64,000 nucleotides of DNA from RBG-16-49-21 sp040768125. GTDB taxonomy: Bacteria > Spirochaetota > UBA4802 > UBA5550. Shown here piece by piece: positions 43,125 to 52,378 of the stretch. The stretch lies in contig JAXGNG010000007.1 in NCBI GenBank assembly GCA_040768125.1, positions 124,001 through 188,000 on the forward strand, read 5' to 3'. The notes beneath the pieces are model-generated. The model did not search any database, had not been told where the DNA came from, and was given only the letters and a program-made list of their open reading frames with translations. How positions within the stretch are numbered: position 1 is the first letter of the stretch; every line of letters starts with the position of its first letter. The position numbers and the translations under genes were made by a program.

Positions 43125-43153
43125 AGATTAATAAAAATAATAACTGCAGTCAA
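43125..43153 (-). promoter_or_regulatory. Promoter of the heat-shock operon
   Basis: On the minus strand TTGACT (43148-43153), 17 bases, and TAATCT (43125-43130) make a moderate sigma-70-type promoter whose start would fall inside the CIRCE, as is usual for HrcA-controlled operons. The -10 is weak, so the call is tentative. Confidence 0.55.
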
Positions 43154-43236
43154 GCCTAAAAAACAAAAAAAGGTATGATGTGAAAAAATTTTAACGGGCC
43201 CACGGGAAGACCCGCACCGGTCGAAGGGCGGGTTTG

Positions 43237-44070
43237 CTATCGAACCGATTCCCTCTCTCTATCCTTCTCTTTTTTACTCTTGTCCTTCGCCTTGTCGTCA
43301 GCATCGAGAGCCATCCTTCCGGCCTCAATAATGTTCTTCAGTTTGGAGGCTTCCGCTTCCTCTCCGAAAAGAGCGTGGATCTTCCGCAACACCGCGAGGT
43401 AATCGATCGACTTTTTCAAGTCGTCCCTCGCCTTTCCCGCCATCTCGTATTTTGTCCGGTACTGGCGGGCGGCCTCGGTGAGGCTCTCCTTACAGAGCTG
43501 CATCAGGTCCCGTCGCTCGTAAAAATGGGGCGACCGGGGATCCCGCATGCGCTGGATATCCGAAAAGCTGGTAATGTTCTTGATTATGACCGCGATCCTT
43601 GCCTGGAGCTCCACGAAGGACCACTTCCATTTTGAATCCTGCCCGAACCCGCTCTTCATGGCGGTGAGGATGCGGTTCATGCGCTGGACAAGATTGAGGA
43701 TATGGGTGGGGTTTAGCCGGCTCACCGTGGCGAGGTGCTCGTCATTCTCCTTGAGGGAGCGGTCGATCTGGTCGCCCACCACCTCCTCCAGATCTTGCAG
43801 AACGCGGTAGAACTCCCGCCTGGCGTTCTCGAGAAAATTGCTGTTCCGTATGCCCAGCATCTCCATCGAGAGGTCGTTCATCTTGATGAGCCTCTCGATG
43901 GCGTCCATCCTGAGGGCCGCCATCTCGAAATTGTAATAGTTCTTGATGGAAGGACTCTTTTTCTTCTTCGCCGTGACGTCATTGACCGTTTTCCTGATCT
44001 GCTCGACGTCGCGCTTCATGTCCTTGATCTCGTCGTTGTACGCGGCCTTTTCCGCCTTGCTTACCGCCAT
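43237..44070 (-). CDS. Coiled-coil-rich protein of unknown function
   Basis: The 277-residue cytosolic protein is helical throughout, with many heptad-like segments (YNDEIKDMKRDVEQIRKTVNDV, AALRMDAIERLIKMND, EFYRVLQDLEEVVGDQIDRSLKEN) and a very basic end. No enzyme motif. No family is recognised with confidence. The ATG at 44070 has AGGAAGG upstream. It lies 9 bases after the tiny gene at 44080-44241 and is probably cotranscribed with it. Confidence 0.68.
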   Translation of the reverse strand: MAVSKAEKAAYNDEIKDMKRDVEQIRKTVNDVTAKKKKSPSIKNYYNFEMAALRMDAIERLIKMNDLSMEMLGIRNSNFLENARREFYRVLQDLEEVVGDQIDRSLKENDEHLATVSRLNPTHILNLVQRMNRILTAMKSGFGQDSKWKWSFVELQARIAVIIKNITSFSDIQRMRDPRSPHFYERRDLMQLCKESLTEAARQYRTKYEMAGKARDDLKKSIDYLAVLRKIHALFGEEAEASKLKNIIEAGRMALDADDKAKDKSKKEKDRERESVR

Positions 44071-44079
44071 GGTGCCTTC

Positions 44080-44241
44080 CTACGCGTAGGTGTCTACCGT
44101 TGTCCCTCTTGTATCATCGGTCGATTCGCCGCGATTATTAACGGGTGCGGGCTCACTTTCCGGCTCCGGCTCCCGCTGCGGCCCCTGGGGTGAAAATCCC
44201 CCCGGCACCATGTCAGGCCCGCTGATGTTCGTAATTTCCAT
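44080..44241 (-). CDS. Tiny 53-residue protein with VDTYA C-terminus
   Basis: Reading from ATG 44241 to the TAG at 44080-44082 gives 53 residues: a short start (MEITNISG), a proline-, glutamine- and glutamate-rich middle and the ending TTVDTYA. A strong GGGGAGGGG site lies 7 bases upstream of the ATG, better than many neighbours. It is upstream of and probably coupled to the coiled-coil gene. The 'hydrophilic stretch plus xVDTYA end' pattern looks familiar from small proteins of flagellate and clostridial genomes, but I cannot name a family. Confidence 0.62.
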   Translation of the reverse strand: MEITNISGPDMVPGGFSPQGPQREPEPESEPAPVNNRGESTDDTRGTTVDTYA

Positions 44242-44341
44242 AATCCCCTCCCCGAACCATGGAATGCCCTTTCATATCCCGGTATCAATATACCCTCCCG
44301 GGACGGCCATTTCAAGCAAAAAATGCCCTGAAACGCCCTCC

Positions 44342-46768
44342 CTAAAGGGGACGCAGGACCTCCCCGTCCAGGCGGTACTGGTTTGTCTTCACCATGGCGG
44401 CGGCGCGATCGGCAGGCTCGCCGTCGGCGAGACCTGAGAGGGAGCGCACGACATCGTCGATCCTGAGGGCGTCCTCCCGACCCGCGTACAACCGCAGTAT
44501 GATCGACCCCGCGCCGTCTTTGTCCCGGGAGTGGATGGCCGCGGCCCCGGGAACCCTCCGGTCCCCCTTCCTGGTTTTTCGCACGAATTCCCATTCCCCG
44601 GACAGGGCGGATTCCATGGCGCGGCCCACTCCGTCGTGACGCGGCGTAACCCGGTATTCCACCACGGCCACGGAGGCCATGATGGAATCCCCCTCCGGAA
44701 GGGGCACCATGGAATGGGCCCGGATCCCCTCCGGGAGAAAGGCGTTCAGCCCCCCGGCGAACCCCTCGCCGACATCATCGAAACAATCGATGTCCACGAG
44801 TTCCGCCTCGCTCTCCACGCCCAGGGGAACGGGATACCCCGCCGCAAGGCGCTCACGCTTGTTGAACCCCCGCGTCATGGCCACGGGCGCCTCCGCCATG
44901 CGGAGTGCGCGCTTCACGATCTCCATGAAATCGTTGTGGGGAACGAACCGCGTAAACCCGGTCTTCGAGAACCGCACCCGCACCCTGGCGCGGACGGCGT
45001 AGCGCCTCTCGAAGGCCCGGGTCGCGTCATCGACGCGCTGACCGTCGATCTCGCCCCGGACCTGGCGAAGGCGGCCGGGGCAGAAACGCCCGGCGTCCTC
45101 CCCGGCCCGCTTCCGGGCGATCGCCTCGAAGCCCGTGGTGACCATGTCCCAGGGGAGGACCGCTTCGTCGCGGCGCCCCAGCCCCTCCTCCCAGCCGGGA
45201 ATGACGCGGTCCAGGACCGCCTTCCAGACATCATGGCGGAAATGCTCGCTCCAGGAATCGAAGCGACAGCCCTCCCGGTAGACCGCGGCAATAACCTCCC
45301 CCAGCCGGGCATCGCCCCGCGACAGGACCCCCTCGATCACCGAGGCGCCGACGTCATGGTTCTTGATGCGGATCGATCGCGGGAGACCGCGCTTTATCCT
45401 GGCCACGGCTTCCTCGAAATATTCCCGGCCCATCTGGGGCTCCCGCTGGAAGGGGGTATGGGGCTTGGGCACGAAGGGGGACACGGTGACGTTGATGTCC
45501 ATTCCCCGGCCCCCGACGCGGTGGAGCTCCCCCAGGAGCCGCACCATCTCGCCCGCCTCGTCGTGCTCCCGGCACCCCGGGAGGCCCAGCATGAAATAGA
45601 ACTTGATCACCTTCCAGCCCCGGGCCCTGACGTGGCGCACGATCTCGACGAGATCGTCAAGGAAGAGGCTCTTGCGCGCCCGGACCCTGATCGCCTCGGA
45701 GGCCGATTCCACGGCGAAGGTGAGGGAGGCGCGCCGCACCCCGGATATCCGCTCGATGATCGGGAGGGTCCCCCTGTCGACGCGAAGGGAGGGGAAGGAA
45801 ACCGAGACGCCCTTCTCCGTGAGCCCGGGGAGGATCCCGTTGACCAGTTCCACCAGGCGGGGGTAATCGCCGATGGAAAGCGACGAGAGGGTGACCTCGT
45901 TGTAGCCGGTGTTCCCCACGATCTCGAAAACGCGGCGCGCCACGGCGCGGTGATCGTAAAACCGGTAGGGAAGGTCGAAGAACCCGGCGTGGCAGTAATT
46001 GCAGAAATTGCCGCACCCCCGGGTCACCTCGACGACGGCCCGTTCCTGGGCGATGCGGATGAGGGGAACCAGGGGACGGGGCGGGTCCGCCAGGTCCGCG
46101 CCGCGGTAGACGCGTTTCCGCGCCCGGCTCCCCGGGGCCGCCGCCTGCGCCCCGGGGAGGTAGACTCCCTCGATGGAGCCCAGGCGGCTGATCGCGTCGG
46201 AGCGGCGGAGCCCGCGGGCCCTCGCCTCCATGAGCGTCGTGATGAGATCAACGATGCCCTCCTCGCCGTCGCCGATGAAGAACGCGTCGATAAAATCGGA
46301 GAGGGGCATGGGGTTCGACGACGCCGCGCCGCCTGCCATCACGACGGGACATCCCTCGCCACGGTCCGCGCGAAGAAGCGGGACGCCGCCGAGATCGAGG
46401 ATCTGGAGAATATTCGTCGCCAGGAGCTCGTGGCCCACGTTGAATCCGATGAGATCGCACCGCCCCAGGGGCGTGAAGGTTTCCAGGGTGTAGAGGGGAA
46501 GGCCCGAGGCCCTGAGGGCCGCCTCGAAATCGGCCTCCACGGCAAAGACGCGCTCGCAGGCGACGCCGGGAAGGCGGTTTACGATATCGTAGAGAATGCT
46601 GATGCCGTTGTTCGACATGCCGATCTCGTAGAGGTCGGGATAGGAGAGGGCCACGCGGAAAGAGGCCTCCTCCTTCACGACGGCGTGCATCTCCCCGCCG
46701 ATGTAGCGCCCCGGCCTCTGGACCCGCGAGAGGACTTCCTCCAGGGTGTCGGGGTCGATCCGTGTCAT
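44342..46768 (-). CDS. B12-binding-type radical SAM protein fused to DUF2344
   Basis: The 808-residue protein starts at ATG 46768 (GTG 46783 possible). An N-terminal half of the B12-binding-domain radical SAM type (TIGR03960) has the cluster motif CGNFCNYCHA (near residue 245) in a TIM-barrel context. The C-terminal part is a DUF2344/TIGR03936 domain (RVRFSKTGFTRFVPHNDFMEIVKRALRMAEAPVAMTRGFNKRERL, about 620). Such fusions occur in many bacteria near ribosome-maturation or tRNA genes, but the reaction is not established. It is 4 bases downstream of rsmA. Confidence 0.92.
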   Translation of the reverse strand: MTRIDPDTLEEVLSRVQRPGRYIGGEMHAVVKEEASFRVALSYPDLYEIGMSNNGISILYDIVNRLPGVACERVFAVEADFEAALRASGLPLYTLETFTPLGRCDLIGFNVGHELLATNILQILDLGGVPLLRADRGEGCPVVMAGGAASSNPMPLSDFIDAFFIGDGEEGIVDLITTLMEARARGLRRSDAISRLGSIEGVYLPGAQAAAPGSRARKRVYRGADLADPPRPLVPLIRIAQERAVVEVTRGCGNFCNYCHAGFFDLPYRFYDHRAVARRVFEIVGNTGYNEVTLSSLSIGDYPRLVELVNGILPGLTEKGVSVSFPSLRVDRGTLPIIERISGVRRASLTFAVESASEAIRVRARKSLFLDDLVEIVRHVRARGWKVIKFYFMLGLPGCREHDEAGEMVRLLGELHRVGGRGMDINVTVSPFVPKPHTPFQREPQMGREYFEEAVARIKRGLPRSIRIKNHDVGASVIEGVLSRGDARLGEVIAAVYREGCRFDSWSEHFRHDVWKAVLDRVIPGWEEGLGRRDEAVLPWDMVTTGFEAIARKRAGEDAGRFCPGRLRQVRGEIDGQRVDDATRAFERRYAVRARVRVRFSKTGFTRFVPHNDFMEIVKRALRMAEAPVAMTRGFNKRERLAAGYPVPLGVESEAELVDIDCFDDVGEGFAGGLNAFLPEGIRAHSMVPLPEGDSIMASVAVVEYRVTPRHDGVGRAMESALSGEWEFVRKTRKGDRRVPGAAAIHSRDKDGAGSIILRLYAGREDALRIDDVVRSLSGLADGEPADRAAAMVKTNQYRLDGEVLRPL

Positions 46769-46772
46769 CGCG

Positions 46773-47636
46773 TCATTCCCCACTCCCGCCTCCCGCGTCG
46801 ACGGCGCCGCGCGTTATCTCCTCGCCCCAGGCGCGGGCAAGGGCCATGAATCGCCCGGGGGCCAGGTCCTCTCCCCGCGCCGTGGGCGCGACGCCCGCGC
46901 GTTCGAGAATCCGCGCCGCGCCCTCCCTGCCGAGATCCAGATGGGGTGACTCCCCGAGGGACCTGAGCATGGTCTTCCTCCTTCCCCAGAAGGCCGAGCG
47001 CACCAGGCGGCGGAAGAGCGCGGCCTCCTCCTCCCCGAGGGGGGGCGGTTCCCGCCGGCGAAGGGCAAGGAAGGATGAATCCACCTCGGGGCGCGGATGG
47101 AAGCACCCCGACGATACCGGGAACAGGACCCGGGATTCAAAGTGGAAGCCCAGGGTCACGGAAAGTGCGCCGTAGTTCTTCTCGCCCGCCCCGGCGGTGA
47201 TCCTCCCCGCCAGCTCCTTCTGCACCATCACATAGGCCAGGGGCGCCTCCCGGCGGGCCATCCAGAAAAGGATCTCCGACGAACAGTAGTAGGGAAGATT
47301 GGAAACGATCTTCGTGTAGGATTCCCGGGGATCCGTCCTGAGCACGTCATCGTGGAGGAGCGAAAAATTGGGGGCGTCCCCGAACCTTTTCGACAGGTAG
47401 CGGTAGAAGCCGGAATCGATCTCAATGGCGGTGACGCGGCCGGCCCTCTCGATCATCGGTCCCGTAAGGGCGCCAAGGCCCGGCCCGATTTCAAGAATAT
47501 GGTCGTCCCGGGAAGGGGCGACGGCGCCCATGATCTTCTCCAGAATCCCTGAATCGACGAGGAAATTCTGCCCGCGGCGTTTCGCGGGTCGGAGTCCCTC
47601 CTCCCTGATGATGCGCTTGATCTCAGTTATGTTCAT
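46773..47636 (-). CDS. rsmA: RsmA/KsgA 16S rRNA dimethyladenosine transferase
   Basis: Starts at ATG 47636, as the preceding frame is unsupported. The 287-residue protein dimethylates two adenines near the 3' end of 16S rRNA. It has the SAM-binding motif LEIGPGLGALT (about residue 46), IEIDSGFYRYL, and the catalytic NLPYY motif (about 113) with a start GQNFLVDSGIL. The C-terminal RNA-binding region is typical. Followed by the radical SAM gene 4 bases later. Ribosome-binding site weak. Confidence 0.93.
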   Translation of the reverse strand: MNITEIKRIIREEGLRPAKRRGQNFLVDSGILEKIMGAVAPSRDDHILEIGPGLGALTGPMIERAGRVTAIEIDSGFYRYLSKRFGDAPNFSLLHDDVLRTDPRESYTKIVSNLPYYCSSEILFWMARREAPLAYVMVQKELAGRITAGAGEKNYGALSVTLGFHFESRVLFPVSSGCFHPRPEVDSSFLALRRREPPPLGEEEAALFRRLVRSAFWGRRKTMLRSLGESPHLDLGREGAARILERAGVAPTARGEDLAPGRFMALARAWGEEITRGAVDAGGGSGE

Positions 47637-47912
47637 CCCGGAAAACGGCCGATCCCGCTGCCTCGTTATGCGACGCCGGTCACCGGCGGCGTGCCCTTCC
47701 ATCCTGAACCCGCGCCCATTATTTTCAATAATAATTTCCGGGACATGATTTATTCTTGATTTTTCGAGGCGCGGGCCCCACGATTACTGATCATCCCCCG
47801 TGATCGTCGACGCGGGTAGGCCGATCCGGGGCGCCGGAACGCCGGCACCATCGATCTCTATTACGCTGATGTTAAATTAAGCCGTTTTGAACCCGAATTC
47901 ACCGGGCAAGTA

Positions 47913-47942
47913 TTGACAAAAAAAACCGCTAACTACTATTTT
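47913..47942 (+). promoter_or_regulatory. Promoter for glutamine synthetase
   Basis: TTGACA (47913-47918) with TATTTT 18 bases downstream (47937-47942) is the best pair; TACTAT at a 15-base spacing is alternative. The gap 47637-48000 holds nothing else clear. No NtrC or PII-type operator was recognised. Confidence 0.5.
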
Positions 47943-48000
47943 CAACCATGACATGTCCGGGAACACCCGTGGATACTATCGCATCACCCTGGAGGACACA

Positions 48001-50172
48001 ATGAAACAGACCAACCCGATTATCGCCACCGAGAGAACATACCAGGCCGAGAAGGAAAAACACGTTCCCATATCATCCTACTTCGGCGAGGACACCTTCA
48101 GCCATGCCGTCATCCAGGAGAAGCTCCCGAAAAGCGTGTTTAACAAGCTGATAGAGAAGATCGAGAAGGGAAAGATGCTCGACATCGACACGGCCAACGC
48201 CATCGCCCACGCGATGAAGGAATGGGCCCTGGAAAACGGCGCCACCCATTTCGCCCACTGGTTCCAGCCCATGACCGGGGCCACGGCGGAGAAGCATGAC
48301 GCCTTCATCGAATTCACCGGGCCAGGGACCGTGATCGAGCGCTTTTCCGGGGAACAGCTCGTACAGGGCGAGCCAGACGCATCCAGCTTCCCGAGCGGAG
48401 GGCTCAGGGCGACCTTCGAGGCGCGGGGCTACACCGCCTGGGACATGTCAAGCCCGGTTTTTCTCAGGAAGAACGGGATCGGCACCACCCTCTGCATTCC
48501 CTCGGTCTTTATTTCGTACAACGGGGAGGCCCTGGACAAGAAGACACCCCTCCTCCGATCGGTCAGGGCGGTGAACGACAGCGCCCTGAGGATACTTCGC
48601 CTCCTGGGAAACAGGAAATCGAGGCGGATCGTCTCCAACCTGGGCCCGGAACAGGAGTATTTCTGCATCGACATGGACTACTTCTACAAGCGCCAGGACC
48701 TCGTCCTGACGGGACGCACCATCATCGGGGCCCCGCCCTCCAAGGGGCAGGAACTCGAGGACCAGTACTTCGGCAGCATCAAGCAGAGGATGCAGTCATT
48801 CATGCACGAGGTGGAGGAGGAGCTCTACAAGCTCGGGATACCGGCGAAGACCAGGCACAACGAGGTGGCCCCCGCGCAGTTCGAGATCGCCCCCATATTC
48901 GAGGAGGCCAACATCGCCGTTGACCACAACCTCCTGGTGATGGACAAGCTCCAGCAGGTGGCCCGCCAGCACAACATGGCGGTCCTTCTCCACGAGAAGC
49001 CCTTCGCGGGGATCAACGGCTCGGGCAAGCACGTGAACTGGTCCCTCTCCACCGATGACGGGATAAACCTCCTCAACCCGGGGAAGACACCCCATGACAA
49101 CATCCAGTTCCTTGTGTTCCTCCTGGCCATCATGAAGGCGGTGCACCGCCACGCCGACATCCTGCGGGCCTCCGTCGCCTCGGCGGGGAACGACCACCGT
49201 CTCGGCGCCAACGAGGCGCCCCCGGCGATCATTTCGATCTTCCTGGGCGCGCGGCTCACCGCCATACTCGACAGTATCGAGAAGGGCAAGGCCTCCGACG
49301 CCACGGACAAGAGCATCATCGACCTGGGACTCTCCTCCCTCCCCGTGGTGAGCAGGGACAACACGGACCGGAACCGGACCTCACCCTTCGCCTTCACGGG
49401 GAACAAGTTCGAATTCCGCGCCGTGGGGTCCGCCCAGAACATTTCCTTTCCCGCGACGACGCTCAATACCATCGTGGCGGAAAGCCTTGACGAGATAGCC
49501 TCCCTCCTGGAAGCGCGCGGCCTGGCAAACATCAAGCAGACGGTCCTCGACGTACTGAAAGAGGAGATCCCGAAGGTGAAACCGGTCCTTTTCACGGGGG
49601 ACAACTACTCGGAGGAATGGCACCTCGAGGCCGAGCGGCGTGGCCTTCCGAACCTGAGGACCACCCCGGAGGCTACGAAGGCCCTCAACAGCGATAAGAA
49701 CATAAAGCTCTTCGAAAAATACGCCGTGCTCTCTCCCGCGGAGCTGAAGTCGCGCTACACCATACGACTCGAAAAATACTGCAAGGACATCGAGATCGAG
49801 GCGCGCACCCTCGCCACCCTCGCCCTCGGCCAGGTGATCCCGGCGTCCGTGAACTACCAGGACCGGCTGGCCTCCTCCATCGCGGGAACGGAAAAGGTCC
49901 TTGGATCGACCGTGGACCTCACGCGCCAGAAGGAGATGCTGAAGCGGGTCTCGGAGCTGATCACCGGCACCTGCGCTTCGCTTGACGCCCTGAAGGCCAA
50001 GCTGGGACGGCGCAACGGCTTCTCGAGCCACCAGGAGGAGGCGGAATACTTCTGCGACGAGATCAGGCCCTCCATGGTCGAGGTCCGGGCGCAGGTCGAC
50101 GAGCTCGAGCTCTACATCGCCGACGACCAGTGGCCCATGCCGAAGTTCTGGGAAATGCTCTTCGTGAAGTAG
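48001..50172 (+). CDS. glnN: Type III glutamine synthetase (GlnN)
   Basis: Makes glutamine from glutamate, ammonium and ATP. At 723 residues from ATG 48001 (GGAGG 6 bases upstream) it has the size of GSIII rather than the 470-residue type I. Recognisable segments include THFAHWFQPMTGATAEKHD (about 80), EQEYF (about 220), GLPAKTRHNEVAPAQFEIAP-type (about 285), the INGSGKHVNWSL motif (about 337) and GANEAPPAIISIFLG (about 402). Ammonium supply by NrfA would provide its substrate, a plausible but unproven link. Confidence 0.96.
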   Translation: MKQTNPIIATERTYQAEKEKHVPISSYFGEDTFSHAVIQEKLPKSVFNKLIEKIEKGKMLDIDTANAIAHAMKEWALENGATHFAHWFQPMTGATAEKHDAFIEFTGPGTVIERFSGEQLVQGEPDASSFPSGGLRATFEARGYTAWDMSSPVFLRKNGIGTTLCIPSVFISYNGEALDKKTPLLRSVRAVNDSALRILRLLGNRKSRRIVSNLGPEQEYFCIDMDYFYKRQDLVLTGRTIIGAPPSKGQELEDQYFGSIKQRMQSFMHEVEEELYKLGIPAKTRHNEVAPAQFEIAPIFEEANIAVDHNLLVMDKLQQVARQHNMAVLLHEKPFAGINGSGKHVNWSLSTDDGINLLNPGKTPHDNIQFLVFLLAIMKAVHRHADILRASVASAGNDHRLGANEAPPAIISIFLGARLTAILDSIEKGKASDATDKSIIDLGLSSLPVVSRDNTDRNRTSPFAFTGNKFEFRAVGSAQNISFPATTLNTIVAESLDEIASLLEARGLANIKQTVLDVLKEEIPKVKPVLFTGDNYSEEWHLEAERRGLPNLRTTPEATKALNSDKNIKLFEKYAVLSPAELKSRYTIRLEKYCKDIEIEARTLATLALGQVIPASVNYQDRLASSIAGTEKVLGSTVDLTRQKEMLKRVSELITGTCASLDALKAKLGRRNGFSSHQEEAEYFCDEIRPSMVEVRAQVDELELYIADDQWPMPKFWEMLFVK

Positions 50173-50198
50173 GGGTCACCTGGCCCCCGCTTCACGAA
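50161..50198 (+). terminator. Large hairpin at the end of glnN
   Basis: TTCGTGAAG (50161-50169) pairs perfectly with CTTCACGAA (50190-50198); a GGGG/CCCC inner pair adds stability. The stop codon of glnN lies in the left arm. There is no U-run, so termination is possible but unproven; it may protect the RNA end. Confidence 0.5.
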
Positions 50199-50383
50199 GC
50201 CGATCTCCGGCCTCCCTCATCCGGGACCCCGGAGGGTCCTGTTTCGAGGAGAGACCGGGGATGACGTCCATGGCGGGTCTTTGCCGATGCGATGCCGCAG
50301 TCGGCGATCACGGTTTCCATGATTTCCTTCTGAATCGGGCAGCCCGTGATTCGCGCCATGCGCTGACCGTCATCCATTTTCAC
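50192..50383 (-). CDS. Possible small ORF, coupled to the hydrolase gene
   Basis: A 63-codon frame with GTG 50383 (or ATG 50377) overlaps the hydrolase stop by 4 bases, and a GGAGGGAC sequence precedes it. The N-terminal half (ITGCPIQKEIMETVIADCG) is plausible protein; the C-terminal half looks random and GC-driven. It may be a real small gene, a decayed gene, or chance. Confidence 0.25.
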   Translation of the reverse strand: MKMDDGQRMARITGCPIQKEIMETVIADCGIASAKTRHGRHPRSLLETGPSGVPDEGGRRSAS

Positions 50384-51435
50384 CGTCCCTCCAGGACCTT
50401 ATCCCTCACAAGCTCGATGAAGCGTTCCGGCTCCTCGAAGATGGGCGAGTGGGCAGAGTTCTCGAATAGAAAGAGCTCCTTACGCGGCGCATCGAGCATG
50501 CCGAAATAATCCTTCACCAGCGCCGCCGGGGTCTGGTAATCGTGCGCCCCCTGGAAAAAGTAGACGGGCACCTCGAGGCGCGGCGCCGCCTCCCGGAGAT
50601 CGATGCCGAGTATTTCATTGAACAGATTTCTGCAGAGACGGATCTGGCCCCGTATCCAGTTGATCTTGTCGCAGAGGTTGTATTCATCCTGGCAGAGGAT
50701 ATGGCGCGCCCGCATGATCTTTTTCCGGTTCTCCCCGGAATAAAAGGCGCCGCCGTACTTGACGACCAGCTTCCGCTCCTTCCAGAGGGAGGAAACGATC
50801 CGCTCCCGCGGATAGGGGGGGCGGCCGATCTTTTCAAGGCGGCGTACCGCCCTCCTGTCGTTGTTCTCCTTCGCCTTCGACATGACGAAATCGTATGACA
50901 GCTCCTCGCCCTCGATCTGGTGCACCACCTGGCCGATGCCGATGAAGGCGTGGTAGGGCCGCGGGTCGCGCTTCACCGTGAGCACGCCGAGGATCGACCC
51001 CCAGGAGTGGCCCATGAGATAAATCCTGTCCCTTTCGAAGCGCTTCCGGAGATACGCCGTGACCTCCAGGGTGTCGCGCACGTATTGCTCAACGGTGATC
51101 GATTCCTCCGGGGTGTTCCCCGAATAGCTCTTCCCCGACATCCGCTGCTCCCAGTGTACCACCGTGAAGAGCCGCTCGAGGTCGGGGCAGAAGGACCTCA
51201 CGAGGGGCGTCTCGGGGCTCCCGGGGCCGCCGTGGAGGAAGAGGAGCACCGGGCGCGAGGAATCCGCGCCCCGGATGAAGAGCCACTGGTCGATGCCCCC
51301 GACGGTGACCTTCTCCATGACGGCGATGCTTCCCTCGATCGGTTTGCCCTCTTTGTCCCTGAAGGGCGGCGTCGACACGCATGATGTCGCCGCCAGGGCG
51401 ATGATGATTCCGAAAAGCGATGCGCGCAAACTCAT
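50380..51435 (-). CDS. Alpha/beta-hydrolase lipoprotein (prolyl-iminopeptidase-like)
   Basis: The 351-residue protein starts at ATG 51435 behind GGAGAGGAGGA. Lipobox near ALAATSCVS (cysteine about 19). The hydrolase fold shows the oxyanion HGGPGS (about residue 70) and nucleophile elbow LMGHSWGSIL (about 145), the His late (FENSAHSP, about 326) and Asp before it (GAHDYQTP). This is the prolyl-iminopeptidase/epoxide-hydrolase-like group. A lipid-anchored peptidase at the cell surface or periplasm is likely; substrate unknown. Confidence 0.86.
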   Translation of the reverse strand: MSLRASLFGIIIALAATSCVSTPPFRDKEGKPIEGSIAVMEKVTVGGIDQWLFIRGADSSRPVLLFLHGGPGSPETPLVRSFCPDLERLFTVVHWEQRMSGKSYSGNTPEESITVEQYVRDTLEVTAYLRKRFERDRIYLMGHSWGSILGVLTVKRDPRPYHAFIGIGQVVHQIEGEELSYDFVMSKAKENNDRRAVRRLEKIGRPPYPRERIVSSLWKERKLVVKYGGAFYSGENRKKIMRARHILCQDEYNLCDKINWIRGQIRLCRNLFNEILGIDLREAAPRLEVPVYFFQGAHDYQTPAALVKDYFGMLDAPRKELFLFENSAHSPIFEEPERFIELVRDKVLEGR

Positions 51436-51658
51436 TCCTCCTCTCCTTCACCGCGTCGTTTTTTTCCGCGCCGGTGCAGCTCCGCAACGTTGGCCACCCT
51501 ACCCCTTCACCCCGCTAATGGCAATGATAAAACCGGCGTGGGGCGCCCGGGAGAGCGTTCCCGCCGCTGAAGGCGGTTTCCCCCGGAACCATCCCGGGAA
51601 ACACCTGGAACCTTGATTAATAAAGCCCGCTATTTTTTCCCCGCCCCGCGCTTTCTTC

Positions 51659-51688
51659 TTGATCGCGTCACGGATGGCGGGGTATGAT
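51659..51688 (+). promoter_or_regulatory. Promoter for the small secreted protein gene
   Basis: TTGATC (51659-51664), 18 bases, TATGAT (51683-51688) is a fair sigma-70 promoter giving a start near 51695. The rest of the gap 51436-51772 holds no gene; it has some GC-rich short palindromes. Confidence 0.45.
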
Positions 51689-51772
51689 TTCATGGCCGGT
51701 TTTTCCGTGAAAGGCTGCAGGGACGCGGCCCGCAACTTCATGACAAAGGGCGCTGAATGCCCTGGGGAGACG

Positions 51773-52300
51773 ATGGTGAAAAAGACACTGGCGATGATAC
51801 TCCTCGCCGGGGCGGTGACAATGGCCCTGACGCCTGAAGACGCCCTGGCAAACGGCATGAACCGCATCCTGAAGGTAAACGCCCTGGGGGGATCATTCGA
51901 TGTTGCCGCGGGCAGGGACTTCACCGACCTCGGCCTCTACGCGAGCTACCGCCTGGGTTTCAGCCACATATTCTCGGTCTTCTTCAGCGCCGACGGGGGT
52001 TACCGCTTCATCAGTAAAAGCGTCAACGCCAGGGCGGGGGTCCAGGCCATGGTCTTCTTCGTGGGACTAGAAACGGGCCTCATCTCGGCGTACCGCACGA
52101 GAAGGCCGAAGCATCCCTGGTACGATCGTGAAACGATCCCCGGCCCCTGGGCGCCCGGGGCCTACCTGGGCCTCGCGGGGGTGATCCCCAGCCGATCGTT
52201 CGCCCTTTTTCTCTCGGCGGGGGGAAACTTCTATTTCGTCAACCGCGATCACGAGTTCTATTTCATGGCGACCGGTCTCGTTAACTTCGCGCGGAACTGA
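51773..52300 (+). CDS. Small secreted, probable outer-membrane protein
   Basis: The 175-residue protein starts at ATG 51773, 3 bases after GGGGAG. A signal peptide ends near ALA (residue about 27). The mature part alternates strand-like segments (GLYASYRLGFSHIFSVFFSADGGYRFI, FALFLSAGGNFYFVN) and ends FYFMATGLVNFARN, typical of a small barrel. No family. Followed directly by a strong hairpin. Confidence 0.65.
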   Translation: MVKKTLAMILLAGAVTMALTPEDALANGMNRILKVNALGGSFDVAAGRDFTDLGLYASYRLGFSHIFSVFFSADGGYRFISKSVNARAGVQAMVFFVGLETGLISAYRTRRPKHPWYDRETIPGPWAPGAYLGLAGVIPSRSFALFLSAGGNFYFVNRDHEFYFMATGLVNFARN

Positions 52301-52302
52301 GG

Positions 52303-52327
52303 CCCTCCCCGGGGCCGGCGGGGAGGG
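52303..52327 (+). terminator. Strong hairpin after the small secreted protein gene
   Basis: CCCTCCCCG (52303-52311) pairs with CGGGGAGGG (52319-52327) with a 7-base loop, immediately after the stop at 52300. No U-run follows (AGACAAAAAA), so it is called only as a terminator-like hairpin; the next promoter starts at 52341. Confidence 0.5.
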
Positions 52328-52340
52328 AGACAAAAAAGCG

Positions 52341-52369
52341 TTGCTATACCGGCGGCCCTGGTGTATACT
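52341..52369 (+). promoter_or_regulatory. Promoter for the receptor gene, leaderless
   Basis: TTGCTA (52341-52346), 17 bases, TATACT (52364-52369) fits sigma-70 well (4 and 5 of 6 matches). Transcription would start near 52376, three bases before ATG 52379, and no ribosome-binding site precedes that ATG. The message would be nearly leaderless. Confidence 0.65.
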
Positions 52370-52378
52370 TGCAACGTT

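Noticed and set aside
44531..46849. A 772-codon open frame on the plus strand
   Set aside because: Antisense shadow of the radical SAM/DUF2344 gene, whose motifs are clear on the minus strand.
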